Shown here piece after piece: positions 17,518 to 25,559 of a stretch of DNA of 64,000 bases. Every line of letters begins with the position of its first letter. Positions within the stretch are counted from its first letter, which is position 1. The notes beneath the pieces are model-generated. The model was given only the letters and a program-made list of their open reading frames with translations, was not told where the DNA came from and searched no databases. This DNA is from Lentzea albida (GTDB lineage: Bacteria > Actinomycetota > Actinomycetes > Mycobacteriales > Pseudonocardiaceae), in assembly GCF_900111005.1 (NCBI RefSeq), contig NZ_FOFV01000002.1, positions 310,001 through 374,000 on the forward strand, in the 5' to 3' direction. Position numbers and translations under genes: made by a program.

Positions 17518-18186
17518 ATGCCTGTCGTGCTCTCGCTGAACGTCGCCCGCAAGACGGTCCCGGTCGGCTACGCCCGCGCGGGTGCCACCGGCATCGGCAA
17601 ACGGCCGGTGGACGGACCGCTGAGGATCAGCCCGGTCGGCGCCAAGGGGTCGGCGGGCAGCGGCGTGGAGGGCGACTCGATCGCCGACTGGACCGTGCAC
17701 GGCGGCGAGCACCAGGCCGTGTACGGCTACGCCCGCGAGGACCTCGACCGGTGGCAGTCCGAGCTCGGCGTGGCACTGGACAACGGCCAGTTCGGCGAGA
17801 ACCTGACCACGCAGGGCGTCGACCACACGAACGCCCTCGTCGGCGAGCAGTGGCGGATCGGCACGGCGCTGCTGGAGGTCACCGGGCCGCGCATCCCGTG
17901 CCGCACGTTCGCCGAGTTCCTCGGGCAGCGCGGCTGGGTCAAGCGGTTCACCCGGGAAGCCCGGCCCGGCGCCTACTTCCGCGTGCTCGAAGCGGGTCTG
18001 GTCGGGCCGGGTGACGAGATCACCGTCGTGCACCGGCCCGGCCACGACGTCACCGTCGAGCTGGTCTTCCGCGCCATCACCACCGAGGCCGCGCTGCTGC
18101 CCCGGCTGCTCGCGGCCGGCGACGCGATGCCGCCGGACGTCATCGAGCTGGTGCACAAGCGCACCGTCGTCGAGCTCGACTCCTAG
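17518..18186 (+). CDS. MOSC domain-containing protein
   Basis: 222-residue MOSC domain protein of the YiiM type. The family binds the molybdenum cofactor or transfers sulfur. The conserved features are VHGGEHQAVYGYAREDLDRW, GQFGENLTTQG and the catalytic cysteine in GPRIPCRTFAEF, followed by GAYFRVLEAG and GDEITVVHRP. The ATG at 17518 follows the MerR stop by 10 nt, so it may share its transcript. It ends 4 nt inside the convergent phosphatase-like gene. YiiM relatives detoxify hydroxylated N compounds; that is possible but unproven here. Confidence 0.9.
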   Translation: MPVVLSLNVARKTVPVGYARAGATGIGKRPVDGPLRISPVGAKGSAGSGVEGDSIADWTVHGGEHQAVYGYAREDLDRWQSELGVALDNGQFGENLTTQGVDHTNALVGEQWRIGTALLEVTGPRIPCRTFAEFLGQRGWVKRFTREARPGAYFRVLEAGLVGPGDEITVVHRPGHDVTVELVFRAITTEAALLPRLLAAGDAMPPDVIELVHKRTVVELDS

Positions 18187-18608
18187 GCCGGGAAGTTCCG
18201 CACCCAGCGCTTCTGCCATGGTGTCTCGACGGCGCGGCGGTGGTAGTGCGCGCGCGTCCACGCCACGGCCTCGGCCGCCGGCACGCCCGCCAGCACGGCC
18301 AGGCACGAGATCACGGTGCCGGTCCTGCCGACACCGCCGCTGCACGCGACCTCGACCTTCTCGCCGGACAGCGCGCGGGCGTGCAGCGAGCGGATCAGGG
18401 CGATGGCGGCGCCGTGGTCGCGCGGCAGGCGGAAGTCCGGCCAGTCGATCCAGTCATGCGGCCACGGCACGTCGACCGGCCTGGGCTGCAGGTACACCCC
18501 GTAGTCGGGCCGCGGGTCCACGAGCCTGCCGTCGCGGAGGCCACGGCCCGTGATCACGGCTCCGTCGGGCAGTTCGATCGTCTTCAACGACTCCCCCAAA
18601 AAGCTCAA
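18183..18608 (-). CDS. Protein-tyrosine/dual-specificity phosphatase-like protein
   Basis: About 141 residues. ACSGGVGRTGTV is the CX5R phosphatase P-loop, with the catalytic Cys and Arg, and DFRLPRD upstream fits the general-acid loop position. It resembles the small DSP-like proteins seen in actinomycetes. The start is uncertain: the TTG at 18608 overlaps the stop of the upstream DUF1304 gene by 4 nt (TTGA), while TTG codons at 18599 and 18590 are also in frame. It is the last gene of a three-gene minus-strand unit cupin-DUF1304-phosphatase. Confidence 0.75.
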   Translation of the reverse strand: MSFLGESLKTIELPDGAVITGRGLRDGRLVDPRPDYGVYLQPRPVDVPWPHDWIDWPDFRLPRDHGAAIALIRSLHARALSGEKVEVACSGGVGRTGTVISCLAVLAGVPAAEAVAWTRAHYHRRAVETPWQKRWVRNFPA

Positions 18609-18994
18609 GCGAACACCAGTACGACGAGCGGCGGAAGTCCTTCCGCCACAACGCCTCCCCACGCCTGGTTGCGCGGGCGGCTCAGCGCCAGCTGGTCGGC
18701 GACGGCCAGCACCACGCTGCCCGCGAGCATGAACCAGCAGACGTAGAAGACGAGCGTACGGCCGACCAGTTCGTGCCCGCCGTGCAGTGCGACCAACCCG
18801 GCGACCAGGCCGCACGCCAGGAACAGGTTGTAGAACCCCACCCCGAACGCCCACAACCGGATCGCCGGGACGTGGTCGGCCGGCTGCCCGAACATCGACA
18901 GGTGCACCCGCCCGATCAGGAACGCCTCGCAGATCCACACCACCACGTGCACCAGCGCGGCGACGACGACGGCGACCTGCGCGATGGCACTCAT
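18605..18994 (-). CDS. DUF1304 family membrane protein
   Basis: 129-residue integral membrane protein with about four transmembrane segments: residues 4-27 (VAVVVAALVHVVVWICEAFLI), 48-70, 78-100 and 105-128. This is the DUF1304 pattern (for example GFYNLFLACGLV after an early H-x3-E). Function unknown. It overlaps the cupin gene upstream by 4 nt (ATGA) and the phosphatase gene downstream by 4 nt (TTGA), so the three are co-translated. Confidence 0.88.
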   Translation of the reverse strand: MSAIAQVAVVVAALVHVVVWICEAFLIGRVHLSMFGQPADHVPAIRLWAFGVGFYNLFLACGLVAGLVALHGGHELVGRTLVFYVCWFMLAGSVVLAVADQLALSRPRNQAWGGVVAEGLPPLVVLVFA

Positions 18995-19380
18995 TGCGTC
19001 ACCCCGTGCCGGGCCAACGCCTCCAGGCCGTCGGCGGACAGGTCCCGGAAGAACGCCCCCATGGCCTCCCCGACGGCGAACGCCAGGAACTGCACCGACG
19101 GCGTGTGCACGGTGAACGTGTGCACAGCGCCGGGCGGGATCGTGATGGCGTCACCCGGTGACAGGTCGTACAGCTCGCCGTCGAGGAACACCGCCATGCG
19201 CCCGTGCACCACGTAGTAGGCCTTGGGCCACGGCGTGCGGTGCGGCGGCGCGGCCTCGCCCCGCGGCGCGTCCACCTCGAACAGCTCGTAGGCACCTCCC
19301 GTGGAGCTCCCCGGGATCCGGACGGTGATGGTCGCGTCGGGCACGGTCAGCACGGTGCCCTCGCCTGCGGTGGTCAGCAC
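18991..19380 (-). CDS. Cupin domain protein
   Basis: 129-residue single cupin. Motif 1 reads PPHRTPWPKAYYVVHGRMAVF, motif 2 reads LSPGDAITIPPGAVHTFTV; the first histidine and final histidine could hold a metal, though the usual second histidine is an aspect of HRTPWPK. The GTG at 19380 is chosen as the first start giving a compact domain, without a clear ribosome-binding site. It is the first gene of the cupin-DUF1304-phosphatase unit and is divergent from a LuxR regulator 88 nt away, which may control it. Confidence 0.8.
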   Translation of the reverse strand: MLTTAGEGTVLTVPDATITVRIPGSSTGGAYELFEVDAPRGEAAPPHRTPWPKAYYVVHGRMAVFLDGELYDLSPGDAITIPPGAVHTFTVHTPSVQFLAFAVGEAMGAFFRDLSADGLEALARHGVTQ

Positions 19381-19468
19381 GCGAGAAAGCCTCGACGGCC
19401 CGGACGACCTGCTCCATCCCGGAAAACTGGGATCCCGGACCGTCCCGCGCGGGCGCATACTGCCAACC

Positions 19469-20461
19469 ATGTGGGAGGGTCGGGCGCTCGGCGTGCGACG
19501 CGACGTCACGGCACTGGCGAGCGCGGGGCTCGACGTCGTCGAACTGCACCAGGCGGCCATCGCCCTGATCGACCAGCTGGTCCCGTGCGAGCTCACCTGC
19601 TGGGCCTCGATGGACCCCGTCTCCGGCGTGTTCGCCACCATGACCAGCGGCGTCAACCGCATCCCGCAGCAGTACGAACCGGTGCTCGCGAGCTGCGAGT
19701 ACACCCCCGGCGAACCGCACACGTTCGCGTCGCTGGCCCGGCGTGGCGACACCGTGGCGCGGCTGGAGGACAAGCGGTGCGCGAGGCTCAACGAGGTCTG
19801 GCGGCCGCTCGGCCTGCGTCACGAACTGCGGTCGCTCTTCCGCGCCGGCGCCACCTGCTGGGGTGGCGCGGGAATGGTGCGCACCGGCGAGTTCAGCGAG
19901 CGCGAAGTGGAGTTCATGACCTCGGTGGCCCCGGCTCTCGGCGCCGCGACCCGCCTCGCGTCGCGCACCGCCGCCCGCGGGACGGGTGCGCCCGCCATCG
20001 TCGTGGTGGCCCGTGACGGCACGGTCCGCGCGTCGACGGCCTCCGCCGCCCGATGGCGCGACGAGTTGGAGGACGTCGCGCCAGGCCGGTTCACGGTGAT
20101 GCTGCGCGCCGCCGCGGCGGGAGCACGCACCGGCTCGTTCCGGGCGAGGGTCCGCGACGCCCGCGGCGGCTGGATCCTGTTCGAGGCGAGCGAACTCCTC
20201 GGCGGCGACGGCGACGGCGAGGCGGCCGTGACGATCAGCCGGGCCTCCGCCGCTGATCTGCTGGGACTTCTGCTCGAGGCGCACGGCGCGAGCAGCCGCG
20301 AGCAGGACGTCTGCCACGAGGTGCTCGCCGGCCGGCCGACGTCCGGGATCGCGGCCCGGCTCGAGATCTCGCCCTACACCGTGCAGGACCACCTCAAGTC
20401 GCTCTTCGCCAAGTTCGGCGTGCGCAGCCGGGCGGAGCTGGTCGCGAAGCTGTCGTGGTGA
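19469..20461 (+). CDS. LuxR family regulator with N-terminal GAF-like domain
   Basis: 330-residue regulator. The N-terminal 170 residues (VVELHQAAIALIDQLVPCELTCWASMDP, then FSEREVEFMTSVAPALGAA) look like a GAF-type sensor. The C-terminal helix-turn-helix reads REQDVCHEVLAGRPTSGIAARLEISPYTVQDHLKSLFAKFGVRSRAELV, a canonical GerE/LuxR domain. The ATG at 19469 is used. Proteins of this plan in actinomycetes are orphan regulators of neighbouring genes. The ligand is unknown. It is divergent from the cupin unit, and its gene ends 9 nt before a decayed gene. Confidence 0.85.
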   Translation: MWEGRALGVRRDVTALASAGLDVVELHQAAIALIDQLVPCELTCWASMDPVSGVFATMTSGVNRIPQQYEPVLASCEYTPGEPHTFASLARRGDTVARLEDKRCARLNEVWRPLGLRHELRSLFRAGATCWGGAGMVRTGEFSEREVEFMTSVAPALGAATRLASRTAARGTGAPAIVVVARDGTVRASTASAARWRDELEDVAPGRFTVMLRAAAAGARTGSFRARVRDARGGWILFEASELLGGDGDGEAAVTISRASAADLLGLLLEAHGASSREQDVCHEVLAGRPTSGIAARLEISPYTVQDHLKSLFAKFGVRSRAELVAKLSW

Positions 20462-20470
20462 CCCCGGTGT

Positions 20471-20790
20471 TCAGCGGATGGCGACCTCCGGCCACAGGAC
20501 CGTGACCGGAACCCCATTCGGTCGTAGACGGGGCGGAAGTCCTCGTGCAACGCCTCGCGGTACTCGGAGGCGGGCAGCACGGCCACGAGCACGCCGCCCG
20601 CGTCCAGCACGGCCTGGGCGAAGACGGCGTCGGCACCGTCGTCCAGGCACGACACACCGGTGAGGGAACCGTCCGCCACGGGAGGAGCCGCCCGCACGCC
20701 ACCCGCCACCACCGCGCGGACCATCCGGTCGACCTCCGCCGACACCGCGGCGGACAGCCCTCGACGGCCGGCGATCGCGAGCCTCGTCAT
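20471..20790 (-). pseudogene. Decayed gene: hypothetical protein with internal deletion and frameshift
   Basis: The start codon overlaps the glyoxalase-like gene stop by 4 nt. The first 90 residues (MTRLAIAGRRGL, LTGVSCLDDGADAVFAQAVLDAGG, VLVAVLPASEYR) match a family of about 170-180-residue actinomycete hypothetical proteins. After VYDRMGF the frame loses similarity. In another frame, immediately downstream, NGVPVTVLWPEVAIR with its own stop at 20471 matches the C terminus of the same family. The middle of the gene has therefore been deleted with a change of frame. The family identification is from memory. The unshifted frame runs on to 20374 inside the LuxR gene, which is not meaningful. 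Confidence 0.7.
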
Positions 20791-21212
20791 TCCGGCAGGA
20801 CAGGGCGGTTCCGCTCCACGACGGCCAGGTAGTGGACGTTGGTCATGACGCCGAGGATGTTGCCGAACGGGTCCACCACCGACGCCGTCACGAACCCCTC
20901 GCCCCGCACCCGCGGCTCGTCGTGGGGCTTGGCCCCCAGCTCCAGCAGCCTCGCCAGCGTCGCGTCGAGGTCGTCCACGGCCCAGTAGAGGACCTGCCCG
21001 GCCGGCCCGTCGGACGGGGTCACCTCGAACCGGCGCTGGACGATGCCCAGTTCGGCCTGGTAGTCGCCGAGCCGGAACTCGACGTAGGCGAGCACGCCGT
21101 CCGGGGTGCTCCGCTCGAAGTACGCCTCGACGCCGAGGAACCGCGTGTACCAGGCGCGGGCCTCGGCCAGGTCGTCGGCGAAGTAGGACACGGTCGACAT
21201 GCCTCGCAACAT
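20787..21212 (-). CDS. VOC family (glyoxalase-like) protein
   Basis: 141-residue vicinal-oxygen-chelate fold protein with two beta-alpha-beta-beta-beta modules: STVSYFADDLAEARAWYTRFLG at the N terminus and LYWAVDDLDATLARLLELGAKPH, then GFVTASVVDPFGNILGVM at the C terminus. GNILG is the usual end block. The ATG at 21212 follows GAGG by 6 nt; a second ATG at 21200 is also possible. The gene is divergent from a YafY/WYL regulator, with a clean operator between them, so it is likely induced by a small toxic or modified molecule. Its substrate is not known. Confidence 0.9.
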   Translation of the reverse strand: MLRGMSTVSYFADDLAEARAWYTRFLGVEAYFERSTPDGVLAYVEFRLGDYQAELGIVQRRFEVTPSDGPAGQVLYWAVDDLDATLARLLELGAKPHDEPRVRGEGFVTASVVDPFGNILGVMTNVHYLAVVERNRPVLPE

Positions 21213-21260
21213 CACTGCCTCCAGAAAAGTTCGGGTCGGTGTGAGTTGAGCTTCGGCCGC

Positions 21261-21285
21261 AAAGTGCTCATCCAGTGAGCACTTT
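21261..21285. promoter_or_regulatory. Operator between VOC gene and YafY regulator
   Basis: Perfect inverted repeat with arms AAAGTGCTCA (21261-21270) and TGAGCACTTT (21276-21285) and a 5-nt spacer. It lies 18 nt before the regulator start and 48 nt before the VOC start. The 10-bp arms make it one of the strongest operators in the window. Confidence 0.8.
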
Positions 21286-21303
21286 TGGCGGAGACTTCGG
21301 TAC

Positions 21304-22269
21304 ATGCGCGCTGACCGGCTCGTCGCCACCCTTCTCCTGCTGCAGGCCCGCGGGCGCATGACCGCGAAGGAACTGGCCGTGGAGCTCGAGGTCTCCACCG
21401 CGACCGCCCGCCGCGACCTCGAGGCGCTGTCCGCGGCGGGGGTTCCCGTGTACGCCCAGCCGGGCAGGGGCGGCGGGTGGGCACTCGTCGGCGGCGCCCG
21501 CACCGACCTCAGCGGGCTCACCTCGGCGGAGGCGCAGGCGTTGTTCCTGGTCGCGGGACCGGCGGCCGCGGTCGCCCCGGAGATCAAGTCGGCGCTGCGC
21601 AAGCTCGTGCGAGCGCTGCCGAGGACCTTCCGCGCGGACGCGCAGGCCGCTGCGGACGCGACGGTCGTCGACACCGCCGCGTGGGGTGAGGACACCAAGG
21701 ACAGGCCCTCTCTGGTGGCTCAGCTGCAACGGGCCGTGGTCGAGCAGGTGCGGGTGCGGCTGACCTACCAGAAGCGGGGTGAGGCGCCGAAGGGGCGCGA
21801 GGTCGACCCGTGGGGGCTCGTCGACAAGGACGGCACGTGGTACTTCATCGCCGGGACCGCGGACGGGCAGCGCACGTTCCGGCTCGATCGCATCGCCGGC
21901 GTCTCCCTCACCGGCACACCCGCCTCCCGGCCCGCCGGCTTCGAGCTCGCCGGCGCCTGGGACGAGGTCGTCACGGCCGTCGAGGCGAAGCGCTCGGAGA
22001 CGTCGGCGACCGTGCTCGTGCCCACCAGGTTCCTCGAGGTCTTCCGGCACCAGCACGGACGCCACTGCACGGTCCTCGGGGAGCAGGGCGAGCACACGAG
22101 GGTGGAGCTGACGGCACCGCGGCCGCTCGACATCGCCCGCAACGTCGCCGGCTGGGGCGGCTCGATCACCGTCGAGTCGCCGGAGGTGCAGGAGCACCTG
22201 GCCCGGATCGGCGCGGAGCTCGTCAGCCGATACCCGCGTGCCGCTCCAGGCGGGTCAGCCGAGCCATGA
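21304..22269 (+). CDS. YafY family WYL-domain transcriptional regulator
   Basis: 321 residues. The N-terminal winged helix is DeoR-like (RLVATLLLLQARGRMTAKELAVELEVSTATARRDLEALSAAGVPVYAQPG). The WYL domain (residues 130-220) contains the RLTYQ-x-R and DPWGLVDKDGTWYFIAG motifs, and a WCX-like C-terminal domain follows. YafY proteins respond to nucleic-acid or small-molecule ligands. It is divergent from the VOC gene, with a shared operator, so it probably controls both. The 3' end overlaps the convergent RHH-ClpN gene by 47 nt. Confidence 0.93.
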   Translation: MRADRLVATLLLLQARGRMTAKELAVELEVSTATARRDLEALSAAGVPVYAQPGRGGGWALVGGARTDLSGLTSAEAQALFLVAGPAAAVAPEIKSALRKLVRALPRTFRADAQAAADATVVDTAAWGEDTKDRPSLVAQLQRAVVEQVRVRLTYQKRGEAPKGREVDPWGLVDKDGTWYFIAGTADGQRTFRLDRIAGVSLTGTPASRPAGFELAGAWDEVVTAVEAKRSETSATVLVPTRFLEVFRHQHGRHCTVLGEQGEHTRVELTAPRPLDIARNVAGWGGSITVESPEVQEHLARIGAELVSRYPRAAPGGSAEP

Positions 22270-22882
22270 TCGTCTCCAGCACCTTCGCCGCGTCGGGGGC
22301 GGCCTTCTGCTGCTTCTGGAGGTGGACGATGCCCGCGAGCGCCGTCTGGACCGCCCTGCGCGCGCCCTTGACCTCCACGCCCAGCTCCCGCAGCTCCGCG
22401 CCGCCGGGTCCGTCCGGTTCGGCGACGATGCCGAGCAGCAGGTGCTCGCAGCCGATGTAGTTGTGTCCCAACGCGATGGCTTCGACGACCGCGAGCTCCA
22501 GCGCGGCGGCTCCGTCGTCGGAGAACCCCTGGCCGGCGCCGTCCGGGACGGAGGTGGCCAGGCCGCGCGGGTCGACGTCCAGCGCGCGCAGGACGTCCAG
22601 CGCCAGGTTTCCCCCCTCCCCCACGATGCCGGCCAGGAGGTGCGCGGTGCCGAGCCCGGCGCCCCGCGAGAGTTCGGCGGCGATCTGCAGCGCGTTCCAC
22701 GCTCGGGCGGTGAACTGCGGCAGGGTGTCGCGTTCGAGGTCTTCGACCGTGAGTGCCCGGATCGCGGCGATCCGCTTCACCGAGCCCTCGAGCGCCCGCT
22801 GGCAGATCGCCGAGACCGGAATGTTCATGTCCTTCACGGTCTCCGCGAGTTCATCGGGCAGATATACATTGATTTTTGGCAT
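22223..22882 (-). CDS. Ribbon-helix-helix / Clp N-terminal repeat fusion protein
   Basis: 219 residues. The first 40 residues (MPKINVYLPDELAETVKDMN, VSAICQRALEG) are a MetJ/Arc ribbon-helix-helix DNA-binding motif of the antitoxin type. Then come two Clp_N-type repeats: FTARAWNALQIAAELSRGAGLGTAHLLAGIV and ALELAVVEAIALGHNYIGCEHLLLGIV, the substrate-adaptor fold of ClpC/ClpA. There is no AAA+ domain. A coiled segment (VLETIMARLTRLERH) ends the chain. This suggests a DNA-binding adaptor that may be sensed or degraded through Clp. ATG at 22882 is chosen because it opens the RHH. No toxin gene is adjacent. Confidence 0.85.
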   Translation of the reverse strand: MPKINVYLPDELAETVKDMNIPVSAICQRALEGSVKRIAAIRALTVEDLERDTLPQFTARAWNALQIAAELSRGAGLGTAHLLAGIVGEGGNLALDVLRALDVDPRGLATSVPDGAGQGFSDDGAAALELAVVEAIALGHNYIGCEHLLLGIVAEPDGPGGAELRELGVEVKGARRAVQTALAGIVHLQKQQKAAPDAAKVLETIMARLTRLERHAGIG

Positions 22883-22911
22883 AACCCCATATGTACCCCC
22901 AGTAGGGGTTA
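22882..22911. promoter_or_regulatory. Inverted repeat at the RHH-ClpN start, possible autoregulatory site
   Basis: Arms TAACCCC (22882-22888) and GGGGTTA (22905-22911) with 16 nt between them; a further ACCCCC and a second GGGG lie inside, so related half-sites recur at short spacing, as RHH proteins prefer. It overlaps the start codon and leader of the RHH-ClpN gene, and stands 65 nt upstream of the kinase gene. Confidence 0.55.
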
Positions 22912-22975
22912 CAGTCAACGACGAACGCGGCAACCGTCACACTTGTGAGTGATCAGAGGGGACGGGAGCACCCGC

Positions 22976-24760
22976 GTGGAGGAGAGCAGCAGGCTCATCG
23001 GCAGCCGCTACCAGTTGAAGCAGAAGGTCGGCCAAGGGGCGATGGGAGTCGTCTGGCAGGCCTATGACGAGCAACTACACCGCGTGGTCGCCGCCAAGGA
23101 ACTGCTCGCGCTCGACGGCCTCGACGACGCCAGGGTGGACCGCGCGAAGGCCAGGGCCATGCGCGAGGCCCGCCTCGCCGCCCGCCTGGAGCACCCCAAC
23201 GCCATCCGCGTCTACGACGTGGTGGAGGAGGACGGCCGCCCCTGGCTGATCATGGAGTACCTGCCCTCCCGCAGCCTCGCCGCCGTCATCGCCGAGCAGG
23301 GCACGCTGCCGCCGCGCGAGGTCGCCCGCATCGGGTGCTACACCGCCGCCGCACTGGCCGCCGCGCACCGCCACGGCATCCAGCACCGCGACGTGAAGCC
23401 CGGCAACGTCCTGATCGGCGACCAGGAAGTCAAGATCACCGACTTCGGCATCTCCCGCGCCACCGACGACGGCACCGCCACCGCGACCGGCACGGTCGGC
23501 ACCCCCGCCTTCTTCTCGCCCGAGGTCGCCCGCGGCGAGGACGCCGGTCTGCCCTCCGACGTCTTCTCGCTCGGCGCCACGCTCTACAACGCCGTCGAGG
23601 GCGGCCCGCCGTTCGGCACCGCGGACAACCACCTCGCGATGCTGCACCGCGTCGCCGGCGGTTCGATCATGCCCCCGGCCAACGCCGGCCCCCTGCTGTC
23701 CCCCGTGCTGTTCCGGCTGCTCGCGACCGAGCCCGAGCGCCGCCCGACCATGCAGGAGGCCGTGCACCTGCTGGCCGCCGTCGTCAACGAGACGCCACAG
23801 GCGTCCGAGGCGACGGTCGTCATCCCGGCGACCGTGCAGCTCCCGGTCGAGGCGCAGCCGCAGGAGAAGGCGAAGCAGGAGGCCGCGGCCGCCGCGGCAG
23901 GCCTGGTCGCGGGCGCGGCGGCGGCCGAGGCCGCCGGACTGACCGCGCCGCCCGCGAAGCCCGAGGCCACGCCCGAGGAGACCCCGGAGCCCGTCGCGGA
24001 ACCGGTGGCGGAGCCCGTCGCGCAACCCGAGCCCGTGCCGGTCGCGGCGGAGGCGTCGACCGCGGAGCAGGAGCCGGTCGCACTGGTCGAGCAGGCACCG
24101 GTCGAGCAGGCACCGGTGGTGAACCCCACCCCGGTCCTCCCGCTCCCGGCCGACACGCCGCCCCCGCCTCCTGCGGAGCCCGGCGAGAACCGCCGCAAGT
24201 TCCCGCTGGTCCCCATCGCGATCGTGCTGCTCGTGATCGCCGTGGGCGTGGGCTCGTTCCTGTTGTGGCCCAAGGGCGACCAGAAGAACGCCCAGACGCC
24301 GCCCGGTGGTTCGTCCAGCCCGGGCACCTCGTCCAGCCAGCCGACGACGAGCCAGTCCCAGCCGCAGCAGCCGACGGACAGCCAGACGACACCCCCGTCG
24401 AACTCCGAGACGACGCCGCCCGCGAGCACACCCAGCCAGGCGCCGGAGCCTCCCGCGGGTCCGAAGAACGCCCAGGAGGCGATCACCGCCTACTACGCGC
24501 TCATTCCCGGCAACCTGGAGGCCGGTTACGCCTCGCTCACGGATCAGTTCAAGGCCGTGCGTGCACCGAGTTTCCAGGCCTACCAGACGTTCTGGCGCGA
24601 CTACACCGCGGTACAGCTGTCGAACTTCGTCCCGCAGGGCGACAACGCCGTGACCGTGACGCTGCAGTACATGCAGGGTGCAGCGGTCGCCACGACCGAG
24701 ACGCACACCTACACGTTCGTGCAGCAGAACGGGAAGTGGCTGATCAACAGTCAGGCATGA
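22976..24760 (+). CDS. Membrane serine/threonine protein kinase (PknB-type)
   Basis: 594-residue single-pass kinase. Residues 12-260 are the Hanks-type kinase: GQGAMGVVW, catalytic Lys41 in VVAAKEL, HRDVKPGN with Asp139, DFGISRA, and FSPEVARGE closing the activation segment. A long Pro/Ala/Glu-rich linker (about 280-400) contains repeats of EPVAEPVAEPVAQPEPV. A transmembrane helix (FPLVPIAIVLLVIAVGVGSFL) at about 410-430 leads to a Ser/Thr/Pro-rich linker and a C-terminal 100-residue NTF2-like extracellular domain (EAITAYYALIPGNLEAGYASLTDQF). GTG 22976 is preferred with GGGAG at 8 nt; a GTG at 22949 is also open. There are no PASTA repeats. Confidence 0.92.
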   Translation: MEESSRLIGSRYQLKQKVGQGAMGVVWQAYDEQLHRVVAAKELLALDGLDDARVDRAKARAMREARLAARLEHPNAIRVYDVVEEDGRPWLIMEYLPSRSLAAVIAEQGTLPPREVARIGCYTAAALAAAHRHGIQHRDVKPGNVLIGDQEVKITDFGISRATDDGTATATGTVGTPAFFSPEVARGEDAGLPSDVFSLGATLYNAVEGGPPFGTADNHLAMLHRVAGGSIMPPANAGPLLSPVLFRLLATEPERRPTMQEAVHLLAAVVNETPQASEATVVIPATVQLPVEAQPQEKAKQEAAAAAAGLVAGAAAAEAAGLTAPPAKPEATPEETPEPVAEPVAEPVAQPEPVPVAAEASTAEQEPVALVEQAPVEQAPVVNPTPVLPLPADTPPPPPAEPGENRRKFPLVPIAIVLLVIAVGVGSFLLWPKGDQKNAQTPPGGSSSPGTSSSQPTTSQSQPQQPTDSQTTPPSNSETTPPASTPSQAPEPPAGPKNAQEAITAYYALIPGNLEAGYASLTDQFKAVRAPSFQAYQTFWRDYTAVQLSNFVPQGDNAVTVTLQYMQGAAVATTETHTYTFVQQNGKWLINSQA

Positions 24761-24768
24761 TCGACCCC

Positions 24769-25506
24769 ATGACTCGACGCGCACTCGTCACCGGAGCCTC
24801 CCGCGGCATCGGCGCCGCCATCGCCCACGCACTCGCGGAGAGCGGCCACCAGGTCGCCGTCCACTACCGCTCCGGCGCGGACGAGGCACGGCAGGTGGCC
24901 GAGGGCCTCCCCGGCGAGGGCCACGTGACCGTCCAGGGCGACCTGGGCGCGAACCAGGCCGAGCAGGTCGTGAGCGAGACCGTCGAGAAGCTCGGTGGTC
25001 TCGACGTGCTGGTGAACAACGCGGGCATCTACTTCCACCACAACATCTCCACGACCGGGTTCGAGGAGTGGCAGCAGGCGTGGCGCCGCACGATCGAGCT
25101 CAACCTGTACGGACCGGCCGATCTCACGTGGCACGCGGTCCGGCACATGGGCGAGGGCGGCCGCGTCATCAACGTCGGCTCGCGGGGCGCTTTCCGGGGT
25201 GAGCCGGACGCCCCCGCGTACGGCGCGGCCAAGGCGGGCCTGCACGCGATGACGCAGTCGCTCGCGCAGTCGCTGGCGCCGCAGGGCATCGCGGTCGCGG
25301 CCGTCGCGCCGGGGTTCGTGCGGACCGACATGGTCACCGAGCTGCTGGCGAGCCCGGCCGGTGAGGCGATCCGGGCGCAGAGCCCGTTCGGGCGCGTCGG
25401 CGAGCCGCGGGAGGTGGCCGCGGCGGTCGCCTGGCTCGCCTCGGAAAGCGCTCTCTGGGCCAGCGGCACGGTCATGGATGTGAACGGGGCCTCCTACCTG
25501 CGGTGA
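24769..25506 (+). CDS. SDR family oxidoreductase
   Basis: 245-residue short-chain dehydrogenase of the FabG/Gno type. TGASRGIG binds the cofactor, NNAGIY and NVGSRGAF carry the structural and Ser motifs, YGAAKAG gives the catalytic Tyr and Lys. The C-terminal TVMDVNGASYLR is family-typical. Its start is uncertain: MIDPMTRRAL at 24757 overlaps the kinase stop by 4 nt, while the ATG at 24769 (MTRRALVTGASRG) is the usual family start. In either case it reads on directly from the kinase gene and may be co-transcribed with it. Substrate unknown. Confidence 0.9.
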   Translation: MTRRALVTGASRGIGAAIAHALAESGHQVAVHYRSGADEARQVAEGLPGEGHVTVQGDLGANQAEQVVSETVEKLGGLDVLVNNAGIYFHHNISTTGFEEWQQAWRRTIELNLYGPADLTWHAVRHMGEGGRVINVGSRGAFRGEPDAPAYGAAKAGLHAMTQSLAQSLAPQGIAVAAVAPGFVRTDMVTELLASPAGEAIRAQSPFGRVGEPREVAAAVAWLASESALWASGTVMDVNGASYLR

Positions 25507-25559
25507 CGTTTCCGCAGGTAGACCGGAACCAGTTCCGGTACCGGGCCGATCTGGCCGCA

